DNA from: Gigantopelta aegis
Lineage: Eukaryota; Mollusca; Gastropoda; Neomphalida; Peltospiridae
Direction: 5' to 3'
DNA length: 64,000 nucleotides
Assembly: GCF_016097555.1 (NCBI RefSeq)
Contig: NC_054702.1
Coordinates: forward strand, 69,630,695-69,694,694
Below the pieces are notes generated by a model. That model made no database searches. It saw only the letters and a program-made list of their open reading frames with translations, and had not been told where the DNA came from. How positions within the stretch are numbered: position 1 is the stretch's first letter; every line of letters begins with the position of its first letter. The translations under genes and the position numbers were made by a program. Of this stretch, positions 40,578 to 53,809 are shown piece after piece.

Positions 40578-42230
40578 AGATTTTATTTCAGATCGGTGAT
40601 CTATAGAACAAATTTAAACATCACATACAAAACTTATTACATAATGTACAGTAGCTTGTGCCAGCGATTTACACATACAGATTTGACGTACACATTTGTA
40701 CACCGCAGGTGTGCAAGTTGGTCGTTTGAGGTTGTTTCGATTCTGCTCTTCAGCGTATATGCTGTTGAGCGAAGTAAAGCACCAAAGCTTTTCACTCGAT
40801 GACTGACAAACATCTTGCTGGCACTGTATGGTCGTCGTTGTCCGATTATCCATCGCTATGCATTGTTATAACATATATTAAGATCTTTCATGGTATTCTG
40901 TGTAAATTTCACTCATAATGCACACGCGTACAAATTACTACAATAACTCACAAATAATTGTGTTTTAACAAATTCTGAACATTTTGCAAATCGCCGCAAC
41001 AACATATTTGCACGTACACAAAGGCCTCTATACTGTCGTTTAATGTCTTTATCGTCTTTCATGTTTTTGCATATAATATGACCTAGATATTTATAGTTGT
41101 CAACAACTTTTAGTACATCACCACACAAATAAATCGAAGGAACATTAATCAACTTCAGAGTTTCTGGTTCAATACACATACAAAAAGTTTTCATTATATT
41201 ATATATACTATCATAATCTTCTGCAAATTTCTCGCAAATCGTTAACATTTTTCTTAATGCTGAAATAGATGAGCAAAGATGTGACATATATTATCATCAG
41301 CAAAACTGAAGTTATTCAGAAAACCCCCACCAACATTACACCCAACTGCACATTTCAACAACTGTAGGTTAAGGTCATCAATATATATATTAAATAATAA
41401 GGTTGACATTACCCCCACCTTGCCAGACGCCATTTGTTACATTAAACTTACAGGAAATATATGCACCCCATTTTACACAAAGCAATTGGGTTAAATATCA
41501 TGCCTTGATAAAGCGAACTACAAAAGCCCTTTTTCGAAAGTGTCATATATAATGTCCAGTGATTTACTCGGTCAAAGGCATTTTTCGTATCCAAAAAGCA
41601 AACATACACAGGACTACCTTGTGAAATGTAAAAGTTAATAACTTCCTTAAAAGCAAATAAACACATATCAGTGGATGTCCCACTTTTAAAACCAAACTGA
41701 TAGTCCGATGTACTCAGGTCTGTTCGTTATAACAGTACATTTAATATTTTTGATATCACAGTTGCTAATGCATTTGGACGGTAATTGTCTTTATCTGTTA
41801 CGTCTCCGGTTTTGTTTTTCACAATAGGAACAAGACTAACACCTGTCATACTACTAGATACATGCCCGTGTACAAGCATGGCACTGCAACAAACTGACAA
41901 TAGAACAAATAATCTCTTAGACGCATATTGGAGGTGTTCCGCTAACAGACCGTCATTCCATGCTGATTTCCCACCGCTAAGTTTAAAAACGAGCTCCATT
42001 TACGTTCATTTTAGCAACATAACTTGAATCATTAGTAATATACTCTTCAACATACGCTCGATGATGCTGACCCGTCACAGAATTCAGAAGTTTTTTTAAT
42101 AATGTTCTTTAAACACACCTGCAATATTCTCTTCCCCGGTCACACCATCCACAGTTGTTGCCAAGAGAATTCGTTTATTATTTTCTATAGAAATATTTTT
42201 CCTATTAACGTCCGGATATTAGATATATAC
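40576..42230 (-). mobile_element. LINE reverse transcriptase remnant, 5'-truncated
   Basis: Minus-strand frames carry reverse-transcriptase motifs in order: SAWNDGLLAEHLQYAS (about 41970), VPIVKNKTGDVTDKDNYRP, FLDTKNAFDRVNHW (about 41590), LFNIYIDDL and FSFADDN (about 41390-41300, the YADD-like active site), then YKYLGHIICKNMKDDKDI and SYCSNLYACAL. Frames change and stops intervene, so it is dead. The 3' end is AAATAAAATC followed by TTA repeats. The motif set is of jockey/CR1-type non-LTR elements; the clade is not certain. Confidence 0.85.
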
Positions 42231-42749
42231 TTAAACGTCTTTGCAGTTCAAACGCCATAACCTGTCCCGGAATATCTTTGTTAAATCAAACAATACATTC
42301 AATTACCACCTATAAAAAACCAAAAAAAAACCCCCAAAAAACCCAACATTTTCTGTAAAGTTTAACACGCCATTAAAGTGAACCTAACCATAAATATCCT
42401 TATTTATATCACAATAATATGGCAAAATGTTTAAGAATATTCACGAACATTTACGACTCCGCTTTTAACGTCACAACCAGGAAATCAAAGTCAACCTGTC
42501 TGTCGAGTGTCTCGTTATGTTAACTTTACTTCTACGATATTTTAAAACGATTGCCCTGAATTGGCAGCCATTGTTAGGCGCGGATCCAGGATTCTTTAAT
42601 AGACGGGGCCCAAAACCCGTTTTTCGTTGTTTTAAAAAAACCATATTATTTAAAGGTCATTGACAGGTGGACGGGATATGTTTGCATTTTGTGGTGTATT
42701 CTGTATTGTTTGACCAAAAATAAGTGGAGCGTGCCGTGCCCCTTGGTTT

Positions 42750-43740
42750 AGCTTAGTAACTGGTTTAACGTGTCCATATACCACTAGGGTTACGAACACG
42801 CCTATCCCGAGTCCGGCCTCCTCAGTTGTCCTCTAAAACAACACGATTAAGTAATTTAGAAGACGCGGCGAACACTTTAATCTATAATACCTAGGGCAGT
42901 AGTCGAGGTAATATTAACCAAGCCACTACCAAAGGCACAGACCAGACACCTGCCCGGTTAAATTACATAAAAATATAAAATAATTAAAATATGGATAAAA
43001 TATACATATACATCAAATTAACCTATCAAATTTATTTACCAAAAAAAAAAAATCAATAAATCAATAAATCAATCAATAAATAAACAAACAACAACAACAA
43101 AAAAACACACACAAAAAAAACAAACAATAAAAAAAAAAAAAAAATAAATAAAAATTAAAAAAAAAAAAAAAAAAAAAAATAAAAATAAATAAAAACAAAA
43201 ATAAATAAATAAAATAAAATAAAATAAAAGGAAAAAAAACCCCAACAAAAAACCCACACAACCAAAGCCAAAATTAAAAGATACACATATTTATAACATG
43301 CAATTTTCCGGAAGGGGGAGGGGATTACTGCCAGATAAGCCCCCACCCAATACCGAGCAATACACTTATACTCACACACTTGCATACCAAAAACATATAA
43401 CATATATACACAGCTAAAAGAAATGTTCCCATCCAGCCACCATAAAAGTTTGGTAGAGCTGGTAGAGACATATAAATTGATTAAAAAGAATAAATATGTT
43501 AAATAATATCTTTAATTATTAAAAAGCGATTAACCTGGCCCCGGAGAAACGCAGCCACGCGCGACCAACCAGTTACCAAACATATGTTGACATAGCCGGC
43601 AGAATCGTACGGACTGCCCGGCCTCGGGGACATAGACAACCACTTATATAAATAAAGATAATCAAAGATTTTAATTTTTTTTTAAAATTGAGTTAAAATA
43701 ATTAACATACAACGAGACACGCGGCCGATCGATAGCTGTA
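42750..43740. repeat. Repeat G fragment with A-rich low-complexity DNA
   Basis: TAACTGGTTTAACGTGTCC at 42761 starts it. 43040-43250 is A-rich (AAAATAAATAAA and similar). 43520-43740 has a GC-richer piece that may belong to the same element. Confidence 0.5.
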
Positions 43741-43776
43741 GGGCCACTTGGGCCCCCCTCCTGAATCCGGACCTGA

Positions 43777-43915
43777 TTGTAAGATGTTTCCGACTAACAG
43801 AGCCTTTTTGTCCACTAAAATTACATATTCCTTACATTTGTCTTTGTTGAGAATATCAATGTGTGTACATCCAATGTGTTTGCGATAGAGTGATAATGTT
43901 TGTAGCAGACACTGT
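43777..43915. mobile_element. TTAA-ended MITE, terminal fragment
   Basis: TTGTAAGATGTTTCCGACTA and CCAATGTGTTTGCGA match one arm of the element at 14780-15169. Confidence 0.6.
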
Positions 43916-44099
43916 TGGTGTATTCCTGATATATATATATATATATTTGGATTTCGAAAAGAATACCTGAGCAATAAATGTTTTTGTTGTGAACAGCAAT
44001 AGATGGATGATTGAAAATGACAACAAACAAAAAAGGATGCACAATCATTGATTAGTTTTAATTTATCTACGTATGAAATACATGTGGGGTCACAATGGA

Positions 44100-44945
44100 A
44101 AGTCAATAGCGCGTATGAAGGTTATTCATTTATGGACGACGTGAGATGCGTTGACCAAGGTAATCCCAAAGATTCTCTATTGGCAATAAATCAGGAGACA
44201 ACGCTGGTCATTCAAGCAAAGGGACATTATTGTTCGCTAGATACTGTGTTGTAACGTGCTGCGTGAGCTCGGGCGTTGCTGAAATGTATGCATATCCCGA
44301 TGCTAATAAAAGAAGGGAATGACGTAATTTTGCAAGACGTTATCCCGGTAGTAAATGGCATTCATTCTGCCACGGCAAACATGGAGTGCTGTTCGGCGAT
44401 GATAACTGATCCCACCCCACATCATGACACTCCACCCCATCGATCCGTCTGGACAAGGCAGTCATTGTGGTAACGTTCTCCACGCCTACGCCACACCCGC
44501 AACCAACCATCAGCATTCCTTAAATGGAAACGGGATTCGTCAGAGAATAGCACACCATGCCACCGTTGTAATCTCCAATGACGATACCTTCCTGCCAAAC
44601 GTCGACGCTCATTTCGATGTCGATCAGTCAGGATAGGTCCAACATATGGTCGTTGAGCACGCAGCCCAGCAGAGCGAAGACGACCCCTCGTCGACTTTGA
44701 ACAGTTGATGCAGTCTTGGCAGCTGGCAGCATTCGATCACGAATATGGAGGCAAACAATTTGGCGATCTTGTCGTGGTGTCGTAACACGTTGTTGGCCTG
44801 GAAGTGGACGGTCCCTGGTGGTTCCTGTCTGCTGGTATCTCCTGTGAAGTCTAGTGATTGTTAAATGGTGGCATCCAAACTGCTGTGCGATGACTCTACT
44901 CGAAATACCGACTTGAAGCATGCCTAAGGCACGTTCACGTTCCTA
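44100..44945 (-). pseudogene. Tc1 transposase remnant
   Basis: On the minus strand an N-terminal part (VIAQQFGCHHLTITRLHRRY, RVTTPRQDRQI, about 44920-44700) is followed in other frames by LFSDESRFHLRNADG and WRRRGERYHND (about 44550-44430). The catalytic FSDESRF motif is recognisable, but frameshifts and stops break the gene several times. It is a different, older lineage than the copy at 25.5 kb. Confidence 0.85.
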
Positions 44946-45266
44946 AGCTATCAACCTTGCCATCACTTGTTTAAAGTTCCCTCAAAGACTACTTCATAAA
45001 TGAAAGTGGCTTTTCAGAGACCATCTTTTATAGCCCTAATCAGCATGATTTGCACATTCAATTTACGTTTTTCATGCTATGCATGCAATATGTTGTGTTT
45101 TGGTGTTGTGTTTCATGGAATGTTCAGGCAATCGTTTTTGTAAGTTATTCGTCTTCATGCATGTTCTATAAGGCAGTACGGTACTTATTCATTGATATTT
45201 TTAATGCTGATATACGCCCCATTCACATTTGTTATCATCAACTGGCGGTACGTTTTCAATGTTGTT

Positions 45267-45376
<110 letters not shown>

Positions 45377-45379
45377 TAT

Positions 45380-46260
45380 AATGGTATGGTGGGGTTTGAA
45401 AGTATCATGACGTTCAACATCTAAATGTTACAATGTACTTCGTAATACATGCAAAGTGTTTATATGGTGGTTTTAAATTTTATGTAGGTATGTAAAATTT
45501 CTTTTAGACGTCAGTATATATTCATGTCAGTATGCATACAATGGTTCGCTGCACACGAGCGAGTTCATATTAACTAAATTATGGAGCACTCATATTATTA
45601 GCTGGTCGTATAAGAATAGCAGCTCATTTAAATATGCCAGAATTAAGAGTTTTGCATATCAGACCCATTAAAAATAACTTTGAAATAGATAGCAAATATG
45701 AATTAACAGTTTCGCATATTATACCCGTTGCAAGTAATTTCAAGTGGATGTGAACAATAAATTGTATATTCTACTGATATTTTAACAACAGTAGCCGAAG
45801 ACTCCAAGACGCCAGTATTAGGTATATAATAGTTAAAAAGAAAAGAAAGCAACACCCAGTGTCTCTGGGGGCAACTACGATCTCAGACTACCATGATCAG
45901 ACCTTACCATCGCTTGCATCAAGGTCATAACATGTGATATTTCTGTTCTGCCTCCTTGATGAATAAAAATCCTCTTTTATAAAGGTCAAGCAGTTTGGTT
46001 GTTTTTAGATGCAGCATATCATATCGTAGGTATGAAAAGGTTAGAACATTCTTCACAGGCTTTCATTAACACTATATAGACGAAGCGCCAGATATAGATC
46101 CATGGAATCAAACACTATTTTGCCAAATGCCCATTCGACTCTGCACTGTGCAGAAATACGGTCTTGTCGTTCAGATAAGTCTTCTATTAACAAAATTACA
46201 CCATTAAAATATGCACCATATAAAATCATGACATTTGTCCCTATAGTCTTCCTGGCAGAC
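45380..46260. other. Intergenic, no gene recognised
   Basis: A minus-strand frame at 46262-46053 contains SAQCRVEWAFGKI, faintly like a transposase end, but this is too weak to call. Confidence 0.35.
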
Positions 46261-46289
46261 AAGCGTGTGTTGTGGGTTTTTTTGTTTTT

Positions 46290-46366
46290 GTTGTGTTTAT
46301 TTTTTATTTTTTATTTTTTTATTTTTTTATTTTTTATTTATTTTTTGGTGGGGGGGGGGGGGGTAA
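46290..46366. repeat. (T)n-rich and poly-G tract
   Basis: TTTTTTATT-type runs followed by about 12 G bases. Confidence 0.9.
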
Positions 46367-46916
46367 TTCGGACGATAAAATAGATACATCCGCAGCGCAT
46401 GCGTGTTGGTGTCATCTCTTCTTCTTTGTGCTTTCCAGCGTTCAAATGATGAGTTCTTCGCTTATTAGTCTGGGTGGGGTTTTTTAAAAAGTTTTGCGCT
46501 TAACGTTAACTAAATTTAATAGAGCAGAAATAAGACAACTCATTAGAGGGAAAACTTCTCAGCCAAGCCTAGTCTGTACCGATACTCCATACCTACTCCT
46601 AGCATCTATAACAGGGGTTTCCAATGTCGGAAGTGGTACAGTTTCATCGGATACGGCAATACTTGGCTTGGTACATTTCGGTTGTCACAGGATGAGGTGT
46701 AGCCTACTTAAGCTGGGAAAGTGTTTCCCACGATCGGTTGAGCGAAATTACAAAGGTCAGTTAGCTTTTTTTAATGTGAATAACGTCTGTGCTGAAGGTT
46801 AATATGGAGTAGGCCTATAGGTATTGAAGAGAGTCATTGGCTTGCGAACATGTAGAACAATCCAATCCAGATACAAAAAAAACCTTCTCTTATGGAAACA
46901 ATATATACCAAATCGA

Positions 46917-47203
46917 GTTTGTTTTGTTTAACGGCACCACTAGACCACACTGATTAATTAGTCATCAGCTATTGGATGTCAAACATTTGATCATTTTGAC
47001 ACGTAGTCATCGGAGGAAACCCGCTAATGTTTTTCATTAGCAGCAAGGGACCTTTTATATGCACTTTCTCACAGACAGGACAGCACATATCACGGCCTTT
47101 GATCTGTTGTGGTGCAGTGGTTAAAACGAGAAAAAAACCAATCAGTTGAATGGATCCAGCGAGGTGGTTCGATCCTGCGACGCAAGTACCTCAGGCGAGC
47201 ACC
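46917..47203 (-). mobile_element. SINE family B
   Basis: GTTTTGTTTAACGGCACCAC to GAGGTGGTTCGATCCTGCG; the last part of the head is lost. Confidence 0.85.
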
Positions 47204-48597
47204 CCACATCCACTAGATGACATTTTGGGTGATATTTTGAGTGTGCTCTAACTGTAGATGTATGCGCTGTACAGGAGCAGGACCTTTCCTAGCAATGTTT
47301 CAAGGCGATTACATTTTCAGTATCAGTTTCATGCACGTACAAGAATCTGTTCTCAAATCAAGCCAAAGGGAGGTAGGGGAGGGTTCTCAGGTTGAATGAA
47401 AACATTTTAGTGTTTGCCGTTAAAACAGCAAATCATTTATTTTATTTTATGCACAACAGACTATTAAAGCTTAACACCATGTGACATGTTTATGTGTTTT
47501 TCCCCTCCAAATCTGTACGACACAACGTTTTTAAAATCGTATCTCTGTACGAGTCGGAGTCTAAAGTATACTTTGACACGGTTATGACTAGTCCCACGAC
47601 GCCTACCTCGGAATAGTACTGGATCACTGCCAGTATATTTAACCCACATCCAGGACGGATCAAAAAGTGCACGACATTTCAGCATCAATATAGTGGTTGC
47701 GGTTTTCCTTTCTACTAATATAATTTATTAAGCTCCATCCGAGACAACATGACTACAGTGCCATTAAACAACAAACAGCAAAACTTACGTTTTGAGAAAT
47801 TCACTGGAGTTGCCTCCCTTTATTTGGGTCTGTGTTACCACCTCAACGATTGGTCACTGTCGACGTCGATAAAAGCGTCTATGGCGGTCAAACAACTTGA
47901 ACGATATTGATAACAGTATTTGCGAAGAAAACAAGATCAAGTTTCCAAACGGTGTCAGTACAATCTATATCGGTAGAAATAAAACAACGCTTTGTCAATA
48001 AAAGTCTCCGGTTTGTTGTTCAGCTGCATGCATGGTGCTTCAACGTCAATATCTTATAAAGAAGTGGTCGATAAAGTAATTATATACTAATAGATCATTT
48101 TAGTATCTATTGAGAAACAGGACATACAATTAAAATCATTCCAAGGAAAGTTCGGAGTAAAATACGTTTTAAAGCCTAAAATAATATATTGTCCTTCCCA
48201 CAGGGAACGCTTTTTTTTCATACTATGGAATTTACCACAAGTTATTTATTTCTGAGCCAATTGTTTGCTAAATTGGACACAAGAATAGTAAAAAAAACCA
48301 AATTGTTATTTGCAAAACACTTTTACTTTTTTCTTACTTCAACCCAGACTGAAATTATTTACAACAAACATTTTTGTGGCAGGATGAGAAGGGCTATAGT
48401 ACTTTGTTATACTACTGTAAATGTTCTCGGTAATACAAGCCCTTAAACCATAAAGCCAGTGTTTGATGATATTAGAGGTAGAATTAAGTAGTATACTAAT
48501 GCCCATTAAATACCATTTATCTTACAACTCGATGTTTTAAGAAAATGTATTCGACTCATGTTCAATCGTAAAATATGTTTCGAGACAACTCGTTAGT
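47204..48597. other. Intergenic, no feature recognised
   Basis: No supported gene. Open frames at 47464-47688 and 48189-48446 have no recognised motif. Confidence 0.4.
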
Positions 48598-49272
48598 TTA
48601 AAGTTTGTTTTGTTTAACGACACCACTAGAGCACATTGATTTATTAATAATCGGCTATTGATTGTCAAACAGTTGGTTATTCTTACATTTAGTCTTAGAC
48701 AGGAAACCCTTTTATATTTGATATTAAAGACATATTGTCACAGACCACTGACCTATTTAATGGCCTAACAAAGTATTACCTGAACCAAAATAATTCGATT
48801 TGTCCGTAAATGTACTTTATTCAACCATCTTCATAACCACCATACTCCATTTATTAATGACATTTTGTAAAAATAATTGAATTATGGCAAAGGTCCATAA
48901 TTCAAAAACTAAAATTGCGAAGAGGGTTGGCATGGATTTCACTCCATCGTGGTTCAGTTAAGATGATGCGATAGCTAGATTTGGTTTCCAACAATTAATG
49001 TAATTTTTATTTATTATCCATTTTTAGAGAAATAAGGTCCTTTAACAGTATGTATGCCTTTAACAGTGTAATTTTGTAAAGTTTGACGCATAGTCTTACA
49101 GGGGAAACCCGCTAAATGTATTCCAATAGCAGTAAGGGATCTTTTATATGCACCATACCAAAGTCAGGATATTACATCCACTGCCTTTGATATACCAGTT
49201 GTGGTGCACTGGCTGGAACGAGAAATAACCCAATGGGTCCACCAACAGGGATCGATCCTAGACTGACCGCGC
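48598..49272 (-). mobile_element. SINE family A split by about 370 bp
   Basis: The tail half 48598-48712 (GTTTGTTTTGTTTAACGACA to GACAGGAAACCC) and head half 49083-49272 (CATAGTCTTACAGGGGAAAC to GATCGATCCTAGACTGACCG) belong to one element. The interval 48713-49082 is unclassified inserted sequence. Confidence 0.7.
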
Positions 49273-49424
49273 AGAGACAACTTGTTAAAAAACATGAGTG
49301 GTATCTAACGACGACTCTTGTAGTATTATCTTTATCTCAGTTAATAGACCCGATATTTGTGCTGTTTTCATTAATATGCGCTGTTCATTCTTTCATTCAT
49401 TTGTACTTATTTTCATACTTATAT

Positions 49425-49843
49425 CCAATTAAGGTTCAAGTTGTCCTGGGCACACACCTCAGCTATCTGGACTGTCTGTGTACTGCTGGACTGTCTTAAT
49501 GACACCCCGGCACGAAACATACATCTGCTTTTGGGTGTCAAACCAAGGTAGCTAATGTCCAGGGGCCTACTTCACAAAGGCTCTGTTAGACAACAAAGCA
49601 TCCTGTTTGTTGTAAGTCTTTTAGCATTGCACTGCGAGATCGCAAAGTTGCGAGAGTTTAGTGAATTAGACCCCAGGACATAGGGGGTTAGTGGTTAATT
49701 TGCGAGAGAGAAGTCAATGTAGTGACCTGACACTATCTACTAAATTGTCAAACTTGCTCTGGGTGGAAGCCGGTACCGGAATGCGAACCCAGTGTCTACC
49801 AGCATCTAAGTCCGATGGCTTAACCACTAAACCTCCGAGGCCT
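49425..49843 (-). mobile_element. SINE family E with nested elements
   Basis: Tail TATCCAATTAAGGTTCAAG (49429) and head GGAATGCGAACCCAGT...AACCACTAAACC (49775-49835) enclose a family F fragment (49498-49560) and a GGGGCCTACTTCAC MITE (49559-49679). Confidence 0.7.
49559..49679. mobile_element. MITE with GGGGCCTAATTCAC ends, copy 2
   Basis: AGGGGCCTACTTCACAAAGG to AGTGAATTAGACCCCAGG; core TTAGACAACAAAGCATCC shared with 22277-22380. Confidence 0.75.
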
Positions 49844-50059
49844 GTATGTTCAGTCTTTGAAAAGTGCAAATAAATACCTTATGCCGTGTGTTTCTTAACT
49901 AAAGCTCCAAACCAGGTATCACAGTACTGTAGGTTTTAACAAAACATTTCTGAAAATATCTCATAATTCCTGTAAGGAATGATTTATGTACTGTCTTTTA
50001 AAATTAATTTTATTACTGTGCGCGTTTTGTGTGTGCGGTTGTTGTCCATTCCAACCTAT

Positions 50060-50265
50060 TCACGTGCTTATATCCAATTAAGGTTCAAGCACGTTGTCCT
50101 GGGCACACACCTCAGCACACTCCGTAGCTATCTGGGCTGTCTGTCCAGGACAGAGGGTTAGTTTTTTTTTGAGAGAAGGGTGTAGTGGTCTTACACCTAC
50201 CCATTGAGTCGATAGATGTTGCTATGGGTTGGAGCCGGTACCTACGAACTCGGCACCTCCTGTAT
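50060..50265 (-). mobile_element. SINE family E
   Basis: TATCCAATTAAGGTTCAAGC, TGGGCACACACCTCAGC, CTTACACCTACCCATTGAG and GGTTGGAGCCGGTACC, in reverse order of the plus-strand copies. Confidence 0.8.
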
Positions 50266-50269
50266 GCAT

Positions 50270-50892
50270 AAGGTGCTTACATATTTGTCTTCTTTTCTGT
50301 ATGTAACAGGTGATTAAACAAAGCGCAAAAGACGTTCAACAACAAACAAAAACAAAACCCATTATCGTCTTCTTCTTCTTCCCACATGATAACTGAGATT
50401 TACTTCTCAATTATTTGTTTGTTAAGAGATAAGGCTGATGGAGGAAAACAAAGCTAATTCAAAACGATTCATCAGACGCTGACGCGCCGATCAATAGGGT
50501 AACGCACATTTGTGGCCTGCCATTGATTATAACGGTAACTAATACCGCTCATTTGGCTCTCGTCATTTATTTAAGGTACAACAAAGGGCAAGAGTTTCAA
50601 ACGATCAAAGATGACACGGCGCCGCAAAACAATGATTTTTATAATTCACGTGGGCGTGGAACTAACATGTAACGATACTGACAAAGTTTTACAATTTCAA
50701 ATGGATTTGACAGAATGACTATTCTAAGCATCCAAAACAAAACTTAATGAACAGAAATTGCTATTCAAAGCAAATAACTGTAAGATTCAACCAAACATTT
50801 TGTACAATAATTGTAAAAGAATATATACCTTTAATGAAACCCTGCTAAGATGGCAAAACTTAAATATTAAAACCTTAGACCATATTAATTAC
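50270..50892. other. Intergenic, no feature recognised
   Basis: No supported gene or repeat. Confidence 0.4.
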
Positions 50893-50895
50893 TAG

Positions 50896-51155
50896 TACTG
50901 GCCTCGGTGGTGTTGTGGGTAGTCCATCGGACATAAGGCTGGTAGGTACTGGGTTCCAGCTCCGATACTAGCTCCCATCACCCAGAGCGAGTTTAACAAC
51001 TCAATGGGTAAGTGTAAGATCACTACACCCTCTTCTCTCTCACTAACCACTAACTCTCTGTCCTGGACATACAACCTAGATAGCTGAGGTGTGTGCCCAG
51101 GACAACATGCTTGAACCTTGATTGGAAAATAAGCACAAAAATAAATTAAAATGAA
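50896..51155 (+). mobile_element. SINE family E, full length
   Basis: ACTGGCCTCGGTGGTGTTG head, box B-like ACTGGGTTCCAGC, tail TTGAACCTTGATTGG and AATAAATTAAAATGAATGA. Confidence 0.85.
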
Positions 51156-51162
51156 TGAACGA

Positions 51163-51337
51163 GTCTGGGCCGCAGAAATTTGCAATGACTTGGGATCTTT
51201 AAGTGCACTATTGCATTGACAGGATAGTACCAGTCGTGAAGCACTGGCTGCAACGAAAAATAGACCACTGACGGAGATCGATCCCAGATCCATCGCCTAT
51301 CAGGCAAGCGATTTACCAATGAGCTACGTTCCACCCC
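51163..51337 (-). mobile_element. SINE A-like, diverged
   Basis: GTACCAGTCGTGAAGCACTG, GAGATCGATCCCAGATCC and GATTTACCAATGAGCTACG correspond to the A head and body; the tail differs. Confidence 0.7.
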
Positions 51338-51412
51338 AGAAAAAAGCGCCAGTGAGACTGTTACGATGCATCAAAGAATCAATAATCACAATCCGTTCTA
51401 ACATCTTTCGGA

Positions 51413-51962
51413 TTTACTGAACTGAACTGAACTGAACTGAACTGAATTGTCATGTTGTGTCGACAAAAGACTGGGTGAACTGAACTGAACTGAATTGTCA
51501 TGTTGTGTCGACAAAAGACTGGGTGAACTGAACTGAACTGAATTGTCATGTTGTGTCGACAAAAGACTGGGTGAACTGAACTGAACTGAACTGAACTGAA
51601 TTGTCATGTTGTGTCGACAAAAGACTGGGTGAACTGAACTGAACTGAATTGTCATGTTGTGTCGACAAAAGACTGGGTGAACTGAACTGAACTGAACTGA
51701 ACTGAATTGTCATGTTGTGTCGACAAAAGACTGGGTGAACTGAACTGAACTGAACTGAACTGAATTGTCATGTTGTGTCGACAAAAGACTGGGTGAACTG
51801 AACTGAAATGAACTGAACTGAATTGTCATGTTGTGTCGACAAAAGACTGGGCGAACTGAACTGAACTGAACTGAATTGTCATGTTGTGTCGACAAAAGAC
51901 TGGGTGAACTGAACTGAACTGAATTGTCATGTTGTGTCGACAAAAGACTGGGTGAACTGAAA
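51413..51962. repeat. Minisatellite of about 48-58 bp, 10 units
   Basis: Each unit has a variable number of ACTGA pentamers followed by ATTGTCATGTTGTGTCGAC and AAAAGACTGGGTG. The pentamer number varies from about 2 to 5, which explains the length variation. A diverged trace (ACTGAACTGAATTGTCA) is at 52363. Confidence 0.95.
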
Positions 51963-51976
51963 CTAATTAAAACGTA

Positions 51977-52260
51977 AACTTTCTTTTGTTTAACGGCACC
52001 ACATTTATTTTATTTATTTAGCATCGGCTATTTGGTAATTTTTACATAATTATAGTCTTTGAGAGAACATGCGCTACGTTTGCAATTAGTAGCAAGGGAT
52101 CTTTTACATGCACTATCCCGCAGAGAGAATAGCACATACCACGGCTTTTGATATACCAGTCGTGGTGCACTGGCGGGAACGAGAAATAACCCAAATGGGC
52201 CCACCGACAGGGATCAGCCATAAACCGACCATGCATTACCGGCGCTTTACCACTGGGCTA
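51977..52260 (-). mobile_element. SINE family A
   Basis: TTTTGTTTAACGGCACCAC to CTTTACCACTGGGCTA, followed by a C run at 52261-52285. Confidence 0.85.
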
Positions 52261-52454
52261 CCCCCCCCCCCCCCCCCCCCCCCCCGAAACAGAATAATAT
52301 GACAATTGCAGCATAACCAGTGAATCGGTTTATTTCAGACTATTCTTTCCGATTTACTGAATTAAACTGAACTGAATTGTCACTGTGAGTATTACTCACA
52401 TACAAAGACTGTTGTGTCAACTGACTGACTGGACTGAAACTAACGAAGAAGAAG

Positions 52455-52725
52455 AAGTTTGTTTTGTTTAACAACACCACTAGAGCACATTAATTAATTA
52501 ATCGTCGGCTTTTGGATGTCAAACATTTGATAATTCTGACTCGTAGTCATCAGAGGAAACCCGCTACATTTTCCCTAATGAAGCAAGGTATCTTTTATAT
52601 GCACCATCCCACAGGCGTGATAGCACATACCACGACCTTTGATAAACCAGTTGTGGTGCACTAGCTGTAACGAGAAATAGCCCAATGGGCCCACCGACGA
52701 GAATCGATCCCAAACCGAAACTAAA
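52455..52725 (-). mobile_element. SINE, B-type tail with A-type head
   Basis: TTTGTTTTGTTTAACAACAC and CTCGTAGTCATCAGAGG (B tail/body) join CCAATGGGCCCACCGACGAG and AATCGATCCCAAACC (A head). A second chimera. Confidence 0.75.
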
Positions 52726-52729
52726 GATT

Positions 52730-53110
52730 AAAAACAATTCTGCGGACAACAATCTACGCGAACGTGCTTCAGGGTCAGCGACATTGAAACAAAATAATTT
52801 AGCTGCCAACTAAGATCAGACGTGCCGCTTCCGATTCTTCATTAGTAATCGCGGTAATTTGAAGACATTAATTTGCTCGTAAACGTCAAGACTGGAAGAC
52901 CAATCGATTAGAGACTGCATGTTGAAAGAAAATTGGAGTGATGGAAATTTATTACTATTCAAGTCACAAATTAAATGGCGTCTAATTCGTTTCTAGTCTA
53001 GTGTTTATAGATCTTTAAAGATGTTAACTGTAATATGACTCCTCTATTTAAACAGTGAATCTGTCGTTATATCCATAATATTTAATTATATTTTTTTTAT
53101 TAAAAATGAA
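52730..53110. other. Intergenic, no feature recognised
   Basis: Unique-looking AT-rich DNA. Confidence 0.4.
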
Positions 53111-53112
53111 AA

Positions 53113-53283
53113 CGCCCAGTACAGCGTTCGCCTGATGCGCGGACGGTTTAGGATCGACCCTGTCGGTGGGCCCAGTGGGCTACTTCTCGTTTCAAAGAGT
53201 GAACCACGACTGGTAAATCAAAGGCCGTGCTATCCTGTCCGTGGCATGGTGCATATAAAAGATCCATCGCTTCTGGAAAAATA
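53113..53283 (+). mobile_element. SINE family A, tail-truncated
   Basis: CGCCCAGTACAGCGTTCGCC head (decayed box A) to CATATAAAAGATCC. Confidence 0.8.
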
Positions 53284-53531
53284 TGATTTATTAATCATCA
53301 GCTATTGGATGTCAAACATTTGGTAATTTAGGGAGCAAACCCGCTACATTTTTCCATTATTAGCAAGGGATCTTTTATATGCACCATCCCAGACAGGACA
53401 GCACATACCACGGCCTTTGGTATACTAGTAATGGTGGACTGGCTGGAACGAGAAATAGCCCAATGGGCTCACCGATGGGGATCGATCTTAGACCGACCGC
53501 GCATCAGCAGAGCGCTTTACCAACTGGCCCG
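53284..53531 (-). mobile_element. SINE family A, tail-truncated, facing the previous one
   Basis: GATTTATTAATCATCAGC to CGCTTTACCAACTGGCCCG. Confidence 0.8.
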
Positions 53532-53809
53532 TAAAGAAAATGTTGAATAACGGGAGTTTTATTGATTTGTATCACCTGATGAAATAGGATTTCAATTAGT
53601 TAACTAACTAAGTTAACTGTCGAGACTGGCAACAATTAAACAGTGATGCATCTAAACAGCCAATATTGCCAATATAGTACCGTAAGTATGATGCAGGTAT
53701 GTCATGTGTCATCTGGAATAATGGGATTACACTTCGCTGAAAGACGGAAGGAATTTGTTGTACAATTTGTTAAGTTAATCTGATTTCTACATAATTACTA
53801 TATGTAGCA
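53532..53809. other. Intergenic, no feature recognised
   Basis: No supported gene or repeat. Confidence 0.4.

Noticed and set aside
46053..46262. Possible transposase end (CRVEWAFGKI)
   Set aside because: Only a short faint resemblance, no further domain, ends or target duplication.
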